Source: Lewinella sp038528965 (GTDB lineage: Bacteria > Bacteroidota > Bacteroidia > Chitinophagales > Saprospiraceae). Taken from it: a stretch of 64,000 nucleotides of DNA. The translations under genes were made by a program, and so were the position numbers. A model generated the notes under the pieces. It searched no databases, was not told where the DNA came from, and saw nothing but the letters and a program-made list of their open reading frames with translations. This document shows, piece by piece, positions 23,982-33,665 of the stretch. The stretch spans positions 6,912 through 70,911 of the forward strand of contig JBCBEC010000038.1 of NCBI GenBank assembly GCA_038528965.1, read 5' to 3'. Position 1 is the first letter of the stretch. Each line of letters starts with the position of its first letter.

Positions 23982-24794
23982 TTACTGTTGCTGGTTTTCG
24001 CGCATTATACGACGGGCAATTTGCTTGACCTGACTGGAGAATTCTTTGTTCAGGATCCAATTATAATAGTTCTTATCCCTTTTGAAGACGTCTGCAACGG
24101 GCTGACCGTTGTATTTGCCAAAGGCAAAAACGATTTTTCCGTCTTGATCATAGCGCATTTTCTGGGTGGCATCTACAAAACGGGTGTCGTTAGTGAAGTC
24201 GTGTAAGGACTTTATGTCGGCTTGAATGGCGTTAGGAACTTTGTTGCCATCGTTGTCGATGTAGGGCTTGCCTTCGTACATTTTCAGCTGCCCTTTGAAG
24301 ACCTCAATGGTAGCCCGTACATCGGCCATGGCATCGTGCGCATTTTCCATCTCTTGCTGACAGTAATAGCGCAGGGCAGCACTTAAGGTACGCGGCTCCA
24401 TTTTATAAAAGATGCGCTGCACATCGATCAAGCGACGTTTCTCTACACTAAACTCTAATCCGGCCCGATCGAACTCTTCCATCAGCATGGGCACATCGAA
24501 GCGGTTGGAGTTATAGCCAGCCAAATCTGCGTTGCCAATAAAGTCGTAGATTTCCTGTGCTACCTGATTAAACAGTGGCTTGCGAGCTACGTCCTTTGGC
24601 GTAATACCGTGTACGCTCATGGCCTCCTCGGATATTGGAATACCAGGATTGATCAGGTAGGTCCGTTCTTCGGGTGCTTTACCCTTGGCTGAATACTTGA
24701 TCATGGCCAACTGAATGATCCGGTCGCGGATAACGTGTAGTCCGGTGGATTCGATATCAAAAAATAGGAGGTCGCGAGTGAGCTGTAGATCCAT
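23982..24794 (-). CDS. DnaQ-like 3'-5' exonuclease (DEDDh)
   Basis: The 270-residue protein has the exonuclease motifs FFDIESTG (Asp13, Glu15), GYNSNRFDVPML for motif II, and HDAMADVRAT with the catalytic His and Asp for motif III. This is the DEDDh family of the DNA polymerase epsilon/PolC proofreading type. It lacks a polymerase domain and is longer than DnaQ by a C-terminal ~80-residue extension (FAFGKYNGQPVADVFKRD) that is shared by Bacteroidota exonucleases. It is cytoplasmic. The substrate (DNA or RNA) is not evident. A TACCTTTG -7 box lies just upstream. Confidence 0.87.
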   Translation of the reverse strand: MDLQLTRDLLFFDIESTGLHVIRDRIIQLAMIKYSAKGKAPEERTYLINPGIPISEEAMSVHGITPKDVARKPLFNQVAQEIYDFIGNADLAGYNSNRFDVPMLMEEFDRAGLEFSVEKRRLIDVQRIFYKMEPRTLSAALRYYCQQEMENAHDAMADVRATIEVFKGQLKMYEGKPYIDNDGNKVPNAIQADIKSLHDFTNDTRFVDATQKMRYDQDGKIVFAFGKYNGQPVADVFKRDKNYYNWILNKEFSSQVKQIARRIMRENQQQ

Positions 24795-24814
24795 GTATTG
24801 GAGTCAATTTGGGG

Positions 24815-24822
24815 CAAAGGTA
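24815..24822 (-). promoter_or_regulatory. Bacteroidota -7 promoter box for the exonuclease operon
   Basis: TACCTTTG on the minus strand fits TAnnTTTG exactly, 20 bp before the exonuclease ATG. A clear -33 element is not seen. Confidence 0.5.
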
Positions 24823-24864
24823 GCCAACTGAAATAAGAATGTTATTGGGAAAGTACAGCGGAAA

Positions 24865-25929
24865 TTACTCAAAGAGGGCAGCAAAGCCAGCCGTCATCTT
24901 TACTTCGAGTTCTCCCTGCTCATTTCCGTAGATGAAATACCCTTCAATACCAGGCATCTCATCCACCATCGTATAGGCTTTTTCCAGGCCTGCTACCATT
25001 GCAGCGGTAGCCAAGCCATCGGCCGTAGCGCAGTCTTTAGCTAGAATAGAAGCACTGAGTAGCATGCTGCGTTCTGGATAGCCCGTAAAAGGATTAATGG
25101 TATGACTAAATTTTTGACCGTCTAATTCGTAGAAGTTGCGATAGTTTCCAGAAGTAGCGATGGCGGCGTTTTCCAGCGGTACCGCTGTTTGCATATCAGT
25201 AGGTGAAGCCTCCTCCTTGGGAATAGCAATACCGATGCGCCAGGGAGTATTCTGTTCGTCCTTATATCCCCTGGCACGCACTTCTCCACCAATATCCACC
25301 AGATAACTCTTTATACCATTGGCGTCCAGAAAGGCAGCCAGTAAGTCCACGCCGTAGCCTTTTGCGATAGCTGAAAAATCAATTTGGGTGCCCGGACTGG
25401 CTTTGTCTAATTGGATAGCGGATATAGAATGGATAACGGGATCATAATCAATCTTGTCCACCCCTACGAATTGCATTAGGGAATCTACCTTGCTGCTGTC
25501 TACCGAAGTAACCGGCTTTTTGGGTGTGTAGCCAAAACCCCAGTAATTAACCAGGGGCATGATGGTGGGATTGAAATAGTTTTCCGTTCTGTCGGCCATG
25601 TCCAGCGCCAGTTCTAGATTGGCTAGGAAGTGCGGCGCAGCTTGCATGGTCTCGGCGTCAATAGCGTGTAGGTCGCCGTAGTTGAAGCGCGAGATTAGGG
25701 CTTCCGGAATGTAGGTGGAAACCTCCATGTTTAGCGCCACCAAAAGGGAGTCTGTTTGGCTTTGCTGGATAGTGTTTTCACCAGCGCGGTAGGTCACTCG
25801 ATAGTAAGTGCCCATCGTTTCTCCTTGGATGATTTGGGGGGTGTTTGAAGTATTGGTTGCGGGATTGTTGACACACGCGCTAAGCACCAGGCTAAGCGTC
25901 AGGTACAGGGGCCAGATATGTGTTTTCAT
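24865..25929 (-). CDS. apbE: FAD:protein FMN transferase (ApbE family) lipoprotein
   Basis: ApbE attaches FMN covalently to threonine residues of flavoproteins such as the NqrB/RnfG subunits, using FAD and Mg2+. The sequence has TMGTYYRVTY near the N-terminus, IDFSAIAKGYGVDLL, YLVDIGGEVRARG, HTINPFTGYP and CATADGLATAAMV, all in family order. ATG 25929 gives a lipoprotein signal (TLSLVLSAC), so it acts in the periplasm. A longer frame upstream overlaps the DoxX gene and is unlikely. 354 residues is normal. It follows doxX after 23 bp. Confidence 0.9.
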   Translation of the reverse strand: MKTHIWPLYLTLSLVLSACVNNPATNTSNTPQIIQGETMGTYYRVTYRAGENTIQQSQTDSLLVALNMEVSTYIPEALISRFNYGDLHAIDAETMQAAPHFLANLELALDMADRTENYFNPTIMPLVNYWGFGYTPKKPVTSVDSSKVDSLMQFVGVDKIDYDPVIHSISAIQLDKASPGTQIDFSAIAKGYGVDLLAAFLDANGIKSYLVDIGGEVRARGYKDEQNTPWRIGIAIPKEEASPTDMQTAVPLENAAIATSGNYRNFYELDGQKFSHTINPFTGYPERSMLLSASILAKDCATADGLATAAMVAGLEKAYTMVDEMPGIEGYFIYGNEQGELEVKMTAGFAALFE

Positions 25930-25952
25930 TAAAGGGGGATTTTTGGGTGGGG

Positions 25953-26357
25953 TTATACGAGTTGCCGACTCTTCCACCAGGCATCGATGCTAATGCGGCC
26001 AGGGCCTAGAATCATAATCACTAGGTATCCAACTCCAAATAAGAGCGCGTGTTCTTTATCACCAAGTGGATCGGCACCGTGGATAATAAAGGCAGCTACG
26101 AGCATCGTAATTAGAGCTGGTATTGCGGCAACACGAGTAAACAGACCCAGAATGATGAAAATAGGACAAATGACTTCCCCTAAAACGGCTAATTGTAGAG
26201 ATAGTTCTGCCCCAACACCAAAAGGATCAGCAAATTTGATCGGTGGACCCGCCATGAGCTTGTCCAATTTTCTTAGGCCATGATTAAAGATCATGAATCC
26301 GCCGAAAGTGAGGCGAAGCATCAAAAGAGATATATCGAGTCGGTTATTTTCCGTCAT
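25953..26357 (-). CDS. DoxX family membrane protein
   Basis: A 134-residue protein with four hydrophobic helices and the DoxX hallmarks (LMLRLTFGGFMIFNHGLRKL, LAVLGEVICPIFIILGLFTR, KEHALLFGVGYLVIMI). DoxX proteins are small inner-membrane proteins, often tied to redox or thiosulfate metabolism or of unknown role. It lies 1 bp from the glycosyltransferase gene upstream, so an operon of TerC, GT39, DoxX and ApbE is likely. Confidence 0.85.
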   Translation of the reverse strand: MTENNRLDISLLMLRLTFGGFMIFNHGLRKLDKLMAGPPIKFADPFGVGAELSLQLAVLGEVICPIFIILGLFTRVAAIPALITMLVAAFIIHGADPLGDKEHALLFGVGYLVIMILGPGRISIDAWWKSRQLV

Positions 26358-26358
26358 G

Positions 26359-27789
26359 TCAGTTGGTTTTTTCCAGTATCCATACTTTGTCTAGCAAGGT
26401 ATCAGTGACCGTGTACTGGTCATAAATCAAGTCGGTCAACTTATTGTGTGGATGGTCCGTTCGCAACAACACAAAGCGCGGATCTTGACGAAGTATATTT
26501 TGCGCCTCTTGTTCCAAATCAATTTCCAAGGCGTTCACGTGATGTTCGTAAAAAAGCAAAGACGAATGAACGTAAGGAGTAAGGCTTTGCTGACCGAGTA
26601 AATGGTAGGTGATATGATGGTAATTTCCGGTGTAAACCAGGTCGCCTGGTTCAAGACGTTCTTGTAATTCGGCAGCCACTACCCGCGGATCATCCACTTT
26701 TTTAGTGTAGTAAGAGATTAGGCCAACTGAAAGACCGATGATGGCAAGAGCGAGTATCCCCCACGCCCAGGATCCAGAAAGTTTGCGAAGCCAGGGCTGA
26801 CTCGTGCGTTCTTGCACAAACCAGGTAGCAGCCAGTAAGGCCAAGGCGGGCATGAGTTGGATTTGGTAATGACCAAAGGTTTTTCCCGGTAGGATGGTTA
26901 TGACCACCACACAGACTAGCCAGAGCAGCAAAAATTGTTGCCATTGGCGATCAAGCTGAAGGGGAGCACGAAATGCGAAGATGGCAAGTAGCGTAAACGG
27001 AAAAAAACGCCCAAAAAAGGCTAGCGTAAATACCGCACGACTGCCCCAACTAGCCTCGACTGGATAGCGGCTGGTAACATCAAAAGTGTAGAATAGAAAC
27101 GCATCCAACTGGCCCATGCTCGAATAATAGGCGTAGGTGAGCAAGACCGGGGCAAAGAAGATGAGCGTCATGGGCAGGCACTGTTGGAAGATCGCCTTAC
27201 CCAGTTGTTTATCTTGCCAGCCTCGCCAGAGGAGATAAACTCCGATAGCAAAAGCATCAGCGGCTATGACGTACTTCACCATAAATCCAAGGCCTAGTAA
27301 TAAACCCGCTGCGGCAAAATGATAGACACGTCGGTCAGGGCCCCAGGTCAACAGAACAGCGCCTAAGGCGAAGGGCACAAAAAATAACTCTGTATTGGGT
27401 GATAGCCCATAGTACTTAAAGATGGAGCACAAGAGCAAATAACCCAAGCCCGCGGCCCAGCCTACGCGTTCATCGTTCGTAGCCTTGCGGCCTAAACGGA
27501 AGACCAGAAAAGCGGTAAACCCTACCACGACTGTTGTCAATAAGCGCAATAGAAAGATAGAGCCCCCACTGAGCCAACTCATGGCTGCGTAGATCAGAAA
27601 AATACCAATTGGCTTGGTGTCAAAGCAGTCAACTAGATAGGTTTGGCCTTCCAGTAGCCCCTTGCCAATGAGGAAATAGGTTGACTCGTCGTGGTTGATG
27701 ACGCTGGGATAAAAAGTGCCCCATCGAATAATAATAGCTAGGATGATAAAGATGCCCAGCGCCCATTTCGACCAGTCGACCCGCTGCAT
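26359..27789 (-). CDS. Glycosyltransferase family 39 (ArnT/PMT-like) membrane protein
   Basis: A 476-residue polytopic protein. The first loop carries the acidic pair NHDESTYF (~34-41), and KPIGIFLIYAAMSWL lies nearby, as in dolichyl/undecaprenyl-phosphate-sugar transferases of the GT-C fold. About ten to eleven helices precede a ~100-residue C-terminal soluble domain. It would move a sugar from a lipid carrier to a lipid or protein on the periplasmic side. The acceptor is unknown. Its ATG overlaps the TerC stop by 1 bp. Confidence 0.82.
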   Translation of the reverse strand: MQRVDWSKWALGIFIILAIIIRWGTFYPSVINHDESTYFLIGKGLLEGQTYLVDCFDTKPIGIFLIYAAMSWLSGGSIFLLRLLTTVVVGFTAFLVFRLGRKATNDERVGWAAGLGYLLLCSIFKYYGLSPNTELFFVPFALGAVLLTWGPDRRVYHFAAAGLLLGLGFMVKYVIAADAFAIGVYLLWRGWQDKQLGKAIFQQCLPMTLIFFAPVLLTYAYYSSMGQLDAFLFYTFDVTSRYPVEASWGSRAVFTLAFFGRFFPFTLLAIFAFRAPLQLDRQWQQFLLLWLVCVVVITILPGKTFGHYQIQLMPALALLAATWFVQERTSQPWLRKLSGSWAWGILALAIIGLSVGLISYYTKKVDDPRVVAAELQERLEPGDLVYTGNYHHITYHLLGQQSLTPYVHSSLLFYEHHVNALEIDLEQEAQNILRQDPRFVLLRTDHPHNKLTDLIYDQYTVTDTLLDKVWILEKTN

Positions 27790-28640
27790 TATTGCCCTTT
27801 ATTGGGCTCGAGGATTCCTTCTTTGACTGCTTCTTCTTCGATACCGTGTAGTTGCACGGTGCCACCGACATTTTTACGGAGGCGCATGTTCAGGAATTCA
27901 ACGAGCAAGGAGAAGGCAATCGCAAAGTAGAGATAACCCTTAGGTACTACACCTACCTGAGCACCAGCTACAGTCAGGTGAGCTAGGTGTGCTCCCTCCA
28001 CGATCAGCATAAAGCCAATGAGGATTAAGAAGGCCAAGCCCAACATCTGGATCGTTGGATTGCGGTTAACGAAGTTGCCCACGGGGTTAGCAAACAACAT
28101 CATGATGAGTACCGAAATAATGACGGCGGCGATCATGATCACCAGCGCTCCTGATATCCCGTTGGTCATTCCTACCGCAGTAAGGATAGAGTCGAAACTG
28201 AAGACAATGTTGATGATGGTAATCTGAATAATCACTTTGGATAGGGTAGAGGTCCCTTTGCCCATCTGAGCATCCGCTTCGTGTCCTTCTAGCTTATGAC
28301 GAATCTCGCTGGTAGATTTGTAAAGTAGAAAAACACCACCTGCTATGAGAATTAGACTTTGCCCGGTAAAGCCAGCCTGTACGAGCGCATTATCGATTTT
28401 GATCCACGGGCTATTCATGGCGACCAAGGCCGTAATGCCAAACAGCAAGGCAATACGCATGATCATCGCTAAAATCAGACCGATATTAGTCGCCCTGGGA
28501 CGTTCTTCTTCTGGTAGCTTATTTGCCGCAATAGTGATGAAAATGATATTATCGATACCGAGGACAATCTCTAGGAAAGTAAGGGTGAGAAAACTCATCC
28601 ATACACCGGCATTGCCCAAGTCAGGCATAATAAATTCCAT
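27789..28640 (-). CDS. TerC family integral membrane protein
   Basis: A 283-residue protein with seven predicted helices and two conserved acidic helices (LTFLEIVLGIDNIIFITIAANKL and IVFSFDSILTAVGMTNGISG) that mark TerC/Alx-type proteins. Family members are linked to tellurite resistance and to manganese/metal handling at the Sec membrane. Length and topology are normal. It heads the run TerC-GT39-DoxX-ApbE. Confidence 0.88.
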   Translation of the reverse strand: MEFIMPDLGNAGVWMSFLTLTFLEIVLGIDNIIFITIAANKLPEEERPRATNIGLILAMIMRIALLFGITALVAMNSPWIKIDNALVQAGFTGQSLILIAGGVFLLYKSTSEIRHKLEGHEADAQMGKGTSTLSKVIIQITIINIVFSFDSILTAVGMTNGISGALVIMIAAVIISVLIMMLFANPVGNFVNRNPTIQMLGLAFLILIGFMLIVEGAHLAHLTVAGAQVGVVPKGYLYFAIAFSLLVEFLNMRLRKNVGGTVQLHGIEEEAVKEGILEPNKGQ

Positions 28641-28882
28641 AGTCGTTAGCAGGTTGGTATTTGAAGCTGCAAGTTTACGATATTATCCAGAGTATTAATG
28701 AATGGAAGGCAGGATAATTGAGCCTGACTTAGGAGGGAGCTGTGCTAGGGCGGAAGCCAAAAAAAACATCGAAAAAATTAAATAACTCGTTTTTTGGTGT
28801 ACTTTTTAAAGTCAGATTGGGATGTTAAGTAATTGATCAAGAGTGGTTTGTGATTTGTGGGTGCCCCATCGAAAAAGTTAAA

Positions 28883-30322
28883 TTACTCGATTTCTCTTCC
28901 CCGTTTTTGCGGCTTTCCCCAAACTGCTCCCAGACCCAAAATGATAAACACGACGATCATCGCAAAAAGGTAGGCATCAAACCCAAGTAGCAGTTGGTTA
29001 GGGAGCCATTCGTAGTAAAAGGCGAGTAGTAATACTTCTCCGATGATAATCGCGACAACGGCCCACGCGGGGCTAACCACCTTCCAATAGAGTACCGCCA
29101 AGGTGATCGGAAATAGCATGGATAAACCGCTAAAGGCCAGCTTACCCATATCAAAAATGGTATCAAAGGGGCGAGCGGCAATACCGAGGCCAATAATGGC
29201 AAAGAGGATGACGCAGATACGGCCAATCCTCACCTGTTGCGATAGCGCCAGTTCTTTTCGAAAGGGCAGTACGAAGTCGCGCGTAACGATGGTGCTCAAG
29301 GCTAATAATTGAGAGTCCAGGGTAGACATAAAGGCCGCCAGCGCACCGGTTAGTACCAATGCTGCAAACCACTCGCTGCTGTGCTCCACCAACATCATGG
29401 GGAGAATTTGGTCCGCCGCTTTCCCTTCTAGCCCCGGGAAGCTTAAATGCCCCAGCACGCCTATGATGACGGGGAAGAGCGATATGATCAATGGGATGCC
29501 ACCGTACAATAGCGCCGACTTTTTGAGTTTGTCCAGGTCTTTGGCCACGTAAAAACGCATGAAGATCTGTGGAAACATGGGAATGCAGAACAACCAAAAG
29601 ATGAGGATGCTAAACCACTTTTGGGGTGGATATTTGTCTCCTGCGCCTTCGCGATTGAACAGACTGGGTTCTAGTGCGAAGACCTGCTCATTGGCGTTCG
29701 TTAGCCCACCTAGGCTGTTGGTGATAACCAGTACAGCGGCCAACATTAGACCAATGGCCAGCAGGCCCTGTTTGAGATCAGTTTTTGCTACACTCCGCAT
29801 ACCGCCAATCCAGACATAAGCGATGGTAAAAAGCGTGAGGAAGGTAGCACCCCAGAGATAGGGAATCTGTTGTTGGGTAATGGTTTCCAGTATATAACCC
29901 GCTCCTACAATCTGAAGGGATAAGTAAGGAAAGGTGAAAAGAATCATCACCAGGGCGTACAACCAGCGTAGTACATTGCTACCGGTGCGTTGATAGATCA
30001 GCTCGCCTGGCGTAATATGCCCGTGTTCCTTGCCTAATCGCCAGATTTTGGTGCCTAGCAGAAAAAAGGAAAAGGCAGCAAAACCGGTGCCCAGGGCCAT
30101 GACCACATAATAAGTATAGCCCACTCGGTAGCCTTCTCCAGCAAAGCCAAGGAAGTAAAAGGCACTGAAATTGGTGGCCAGAATGGTGAAGAATAGGGTG
30201 AGGGTACCCAGACTACGATTGGCCAAAAAGTATCCTTCCGGCGTAGTAGCATCCTGTTTAGCCCCACGCAAGCTACCGAGAAAAACAACAGCTATGTAGA
30301 TCAAGAGAATAGCGTAGACCAT
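28883..30322 (-). CDS. Sodium:solute symporter, PanF-like
   Basis: An SSS-family transporter of 479 residues with about 13 helices. Signatures are ATNFSAFYFLGFAGEGYRVGYTY, VWIGGMRSVAKTDLKQGLL and ALAAFMSTLDSQLLALSTI, where the Ser/Thr pair would bind Na+. Its upstream neighbour, a 64-residue membrane protein whose stop abuts this ATG, is of the kind that accompanies PanF-type pantothenate symporters (DUF997/YhdT or DUF3311). A pantothenate-like substrate is possible but not shown. Confidence 0.82.
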   Translation of the reverse strand: MVYAILLIYIAVVFLGSLRGAKQDATTPEGYFLANRSLGTLTLFFTILATNFSAFYFLGFAGEGYRVGYTYYVVMALGTGFAAFSFFLLGTKIWRLGKEHGHITPGELIYQRTGSNVLRWLYALVMILFTFPYLSLQIVGAGYILETITQQQIPYLWGATFLTLFTIAYVWIGGMRSVAKTDLKQGLLAIGLMLAAVLVITNSLGGLTNANEQVFALEPSLFNREGAGDKYPPQKWFSILIFWLFCIPMFPQIFMRFYVAKDLDKLKKSALLYGGIPLIISLFPVIIGVLGHLSFPGLEGKAADQILPMMLVEHSSEWFAALVLTGALAAFMSTLDSQLLALSTIVTRDFVLPFRKELALSQQVRIGRICVILFAIIGLGIAARPFDTIFDMGKLAFSGLSMLFPITLAVLYWKVVSPAWAVVAIIIGEVLLLAFYYEWLPNQLLLGFDAYLFAMIVVFIILGLGAVWGKPQKRGREIE

Positions 30323-30517
30323 TTATTCCCAGTACTTTTTAGCGAAGAGATAAAAGACCAGTATAAACCCGAGGTGCAGCAACATGAACCAGCTCATCCA
30401 AGTGGGAAACCCCAACCAACTCGTACCGTTTGACCATTGTACAAATAGATAATCCTGGGAAAGGAGAAAAAGAGCAATAAAAGCTAGCCACCAGTACCAA
30501 GCCTTTCGCTTTTTCAT
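30323..30517 (-). CDS. Small membrane subunit of the symporter
   Basis: 64 residues with two hydrophobic helices (YWWLAFIALFLLS and FMLLHLGFILVFYLFA) and a basic N-terminus. Position directly before the symporter and size match the small partner proteins of SSS transporters. The domain name is uncertain. Confidence 0.75.
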   Translation of the reverse strand: MKKRKAWYWWLAFIALFLLSQDYLFVQWSNGTSWLGFPTWMSWFMLLHLGFILVFYLFAKKYWE

Positions 30518-30615
30518 TTTGGTGCTTTTGCAGTGAAGGTAAGCAATCGCGTTTATTCTTTTTCTTTTGCCGGAATCCCGCTAGTTTTGCCCCACTTTTC
30601 AGTGAAGAAGTGCTT

Positions 30616-31101
30616 ATGAAATTTCGTCGCCTCAATAATGAGGAATTACAAGAATTAGAACAAGAGTTTGTCCAGTTTTTGGTTACCCATTCCATTACGG
30701 CTCCGGATTGGGTGAAACTCAAAGTGGAAGATCCAACTAAGGCCGAAGGGCTTGTTGACCTCTTCAGTGATATTGTTTTTGAAAAGGTAGTAGGGAATAT
30801 CCAATACCTGGAATACCGTACGCCTGATGATATCAAAACCTTCCACTGCCAGGAGGACAAAATTGTGATGAATGGCTTGCGTATGGAAGGAAAAGCAGAG
30901 ATTGATCTTACCACAGATTTACCACCGGCTGAGATGTTTAAGATACTGCAAGCAGCTGATGTGAAACTCCAAATCTATACCGCACAGAAAGGCTACGTAC
31001 CAGGACGGGCAGCAGAGCTTTTTCGGATGTTAGAAGGTGGTGCCAAAATTTCGCGTGAAGGGCAGCTTTTTCGGGCTATAGAAGGATTTAAAGGCGCTTA
31101 A
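30616..31101 (+). CDS. Conserved Bacteroidota protein (DUF6495-like)
   Basis: About 161 residues from ATG 30616 (MKFRRLNNEELQELE); an ATG six bases upstream is also possible. The sequence FVQFLVTHSITAPDWVKLK, DLFSDIVFEKVVGNIQYLEYR resembles a small cytoplasmic family found only in Bacteroidota, which I recall as DUF6495. No catalytic motif is visible. It has a TAGTTTTG -7 box at 30582-30589 and is followed by an acetyltransferase and a methyltransferase on the same strand. Confidence 0.7.
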   Translation: MKFRRLNNEELQELEQEFVQFLVTHSITAPDWVKLKVEDPTKAEGLVDLFSDIVFEKVVGNIQYLEYRTPDDIKTFHCQEDKIVMNGLRMEGKAEIDLTTDLPPAEMFKILQAADVKLQIYTAQKGYVPGRAAELFRMLEGGAKISREGQLFRAIEGFKGA

Positions 31102-31163
31102 GCGGGAACCTTTCAGTTCGCTTTGCTTTTTTGTCAAAAAAGACCGGGACTAAAGCTTAAGGC

Positions 31164-31685
31164 ATGAAGAAAGATCTGAAGACCTTATTGAGCCTTCGAG
31201 CGCTGCGTTTGGAAGACTGTGCCCTCATCAGCAAGGCGTTCCGAGAGCAAGGCTGGAGTAAGAGTCAAGCGAAATACGAACAGTATTTGCAGTATCAGGA
31301 GCAAGGCCTCCGAGATATTGTCTTGGCCGAGTTGGAGGGGCAATTTGCGGGCTACCTCACCATTGTTTGGGAGTCTAGTTATCCGTATTTCAAAGAACAG
31401 GATATACCCGAAATAGTCGATTTCAATGTCTTGCAAAAATTCCAACGCCAAGGTATTGGTACCCGCCTGATGGACGAAGCAGAACGCAGGATAAAGAAGG
31501 TGTCTCCCCTTGCGGGTATTGGCTTTGGATTGACGAAAGACTACGGACCGGCACAAATACTCTACATCAACCGGGGCTATAAACCAGACGGTAATGGTGC
31601 AACAAAGGCCGCTGCACCTTTAGTATATGGGAGCGAGATCACGGTTGATGATGATCTGGTCCTACATTTGATCAAAGAACTATAG
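31164..31685 (+). CDS. GNAT family N-acetyltransferase
   Basis: The 173-residue protein has the acetyl-CoA binding motif of GNAT enzymes (FNVLQKFQRQGIGTRLMDEAERR; Q/R-x-x-G-x-G/A form) and a typical beta4-alpha3 arrangement. The C-terminal half has a YGPAQILYINRGYKPDG motif. Acceptor unknown; cytoplasmic. Its stop is 1 bp before the methyltransferase ATG, so the two form an operon. Confidence 0.85.
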   Translation: MKKDLKTLLSLRALRLEDCALISKAFREQGWSKSQAKYEQYLQYQEQGLRDIVLAELEGQFAGYLTIVWESSYPYFKEQDIPEIVDFNVLQKFQRQGIGTRLMDEAERRIKKVSPLAGIGFGLTKDYGPAQILYINRGYKPDGNGATKAAAPLVYGSEITVDDDLVLHLIKEL

Positions 31686-31686
31686 C

Positions 31687-32433
31687 ATGGCGCATAAGGG
31701 TAGCGATGTATATGACGATGAGGAGTTCTTCAGCAGGTATATTGCTAAGAGAAGAAGGCTCAACTCACCCAATGATTTGCTGGAGGAGCCAATTATCGAC
31801 GAACTCCTTGCCGAGGTAGCCGGTAAAGAATTACTAGATCTTGGCTGTGGAGACGGGCGTTACGCCGCCAAGTTGCTGGGCCAAGGATTGAAGAGCTACC
31901 GTGGAATTGATGCTTCTGAAAATATGATCCGGCTTGCCCAGGAGCATCTACTGGAATTCGCAGAAGCCAGCGTCGAACGACAAACATTAGAAGAAATCAC
32001 TGTGACGAGGCGATCTTATGACATTTTACTATCACGTCTTGTTCTGCATTACCTGGAAGATCTAGCGCACATTTTTGCGGTTGCTCATCAATCTTTGCGC
32101 GAAGGCGGCTGTTTCATCTTTTCGGTAGAACATCCCATCATCACCAGTAACTATGCGGCTTACAACCAACAAGCAAAAGTAAAGCGAGAAGATTGGGTGG
32201 TGGATAACTACTTCCACAGTGGGCAACGAATCAATAAATGGATTGGCAAGGAGGTCATTAAATACCACCGAACACTGGAGGAATACGTGCGCTTGATTCA
32301 AAAAAGCGGCTTTGCTCTAGAAGAAATTAGAGAGTCCAAACCAGCAAGGGCCAATTTTGCGGAGCAAACAGAGTATGACCGCCGGATGAGGATCCCTTTG
32401 TTCCTGTTATTTAAAGTACGAAGAGTAAGCTAG
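31687..32433 (+). CDS. SAM-dependent methyltransferase (class I)
   Basis: Motif I is LLDLGCGDGRYAAKLLG (~52-68), followed by YRGIDASENMIRLAQ (motif II) and SYDILLSRLVLHYLEDL (motif III), as in small-molecule methyltransferases of the UbiE/Methyltransf_11 type. The 248-residue length is normal. The substrate is unknown. Coupled with the GNAT gene upstream. Confidence 0.88.
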   Translation: MAHKGSDVYDDEEFFSRYIAKRRRLNSPNDLLEEPIIDELLAEVAGKELLDLGCGDGRYAAKLLGQGLKSYRGIDASENMIRLAQEHLLEFAEASVERQTLEEITVTRRSYDILLSRLVLHYLEDLAHIFAVAHQSLREGGCFIFSVEHPIITSNYAAYNQQAKVKREDWVVDNYFHSGQRINKWIGKEVIKYHRTLEEYVRLIQKSGFALEEIRESKPARANFAEQTEYDRRMRIPLFLLFKVRRVS

Positions 32434-32603
32434 CTAATTTTGTGGTTACTTTATGCGCTTCTAGTCCAGTCCATACTATTGCCTTTCATTTGGGAAAAGC
32501 CAGCGAACTGAAAATCTCCTTCTACCCTATACCCTCTACTTTCTACTTTCTACCGCCTAAGGTTTTCAATGATCATTGATTAGGAGGACACGCTAGACTA
32601 AAT

Positions 32604-33287
32604 TTACGCTTCCCCTTCCAACAGATCCGGCCGCCGATCCTTCGTACGCTGCAGCGCCTGCTCGTATCGCCACTCCTCAATCTTGCGCGTATTACCGCTA
32701 GTGAGAATTTCTGGAACTTTCCAACCCCGAAAATCCGCGGGTCGAGTGTATACTGGTGGAGCGAGTAGATCATCCTGGAAGGAATCGGTCAGGGCGGATT
32801 GTTCATCACCCAATACACCGGGCAAGAGCCTGCCAATAGAATCTACGAGTACGGCAGCTGCTAATTCACCGCCACTTAGGACATAGTCGCCAATGCTGAT
32901 TTCGCGTGTTACATACTGTTCACGGATGCGCTCGTCGATGCCCTTGTAGTGCCCACAAATGAGGATGATGTTCTCCTTAAGTGATAGCTCATTGGCAATT
33001 CCCTGGCGGTAGCGCTCACCGTCTGGCGTAAGAAAGATCACCTCCTGGTAGTTGCGTTCACCCTTAAGATCATCCAGGCATTTTGCCAGGGGCTCGCACA
33101 TCATCACCATGCCTGCACCGCCACCAAATTGATAGTCGTCAATCTGCTTGTGTCTGCCGATGCCGTAATCTCTGAGATTGTGTACAACGACCTCCAGTAG
33201 CCCCTTTTGCTGCGCCCGTTTCATGATAGAATGTTCAAAAGGGCTGTGCAATAACTCTGGTAAAACCGAAATGATGTCTATCCGCAT
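32604..33287 (-). CDS. trmD: tRNA (guanine-N1-)-methyltransferase TrmD
   Basis: TrmD methylates G37 of tRNAs that read CUN, CCN and CGG codons. All key parts are present in 227 residues: MRIDIISVLPELL, QIDDYQFGGGAGMVM, FLTPDGERYRQ, ICGHYKGIDERI and IGDYVLSGGELAA (the knotted SAM site). In many bacteria trmD is in an operon with rpsP. Here rpsP is 2.7 kb away on the other strand. Confidence 0.95.
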   Translation of the reverse strand: MRIDIISVLPELLHSPFEHSIMKRAQQKGLLEVVVHNLRDYGIGRHKQIDDYQFGGGAGMVMMCEPLAKCLDDLKGERNYQEVIFLTPDGERYRQGIANELSLKENIILICGHYKGIDERIREQYVTREISIGDYVLSGGELAAAVLVDSIGRLLPGVLGDEQSALTDSFQDDLLAPPVYTRPADFRGWKVPEILTSGNTRKIEEWRYEQALQRTKDRRPDLLEGEA

Positions 33288-33665
33288 GCGCTCCTACAAT
33301 CTTAATTTCTCTGCAAAGCTGAACAATATCCACCAATTTCCCAACTACCGCTTACTTGCGACTCCCGTCGCAAGACATACTCTCACTCCCGTCGCAAAGT
33401 AGATCATGTACCAGACCTCTTCTTCCAGCCCGTAGACTTCAATACTTGTGGTAAGCCTGCGCATGATAGATTACTGATATCTAGCACTTTTTACGGTCAG
33501 TTTTATTGGCATAACGCTAGTAACGATAGCATGCATTTTCTGGGGTGTGGGCCCTAAATGTCTAGTATTGTACATTAAGTGGCGGCTTTGAGGGATTTTT
33601 GATATCTGTAATTTCATAATGAAATCGTAACTTTCACGCTGGCTAGCAAAGACTAGTCGTTGCGT
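33288..33665. other. Intergenic DNA between trmD and the histidine kinase gene
   Basis: No gene is supported. A perfect 8-bp hairpin CTTGCGAC-TCCC-GTCGCAAG lies at 33355-33374, and its ACTCCCGTCGCAA half recurs at 33385-33397. Confidence 0.4.

Noticed and set aside
30339..30914. 191-codon minus-strand frame near the symporter
   Set aside because: It is antisense to the DUF6495-like gene and overlaps the small symporter subunit in another frame.
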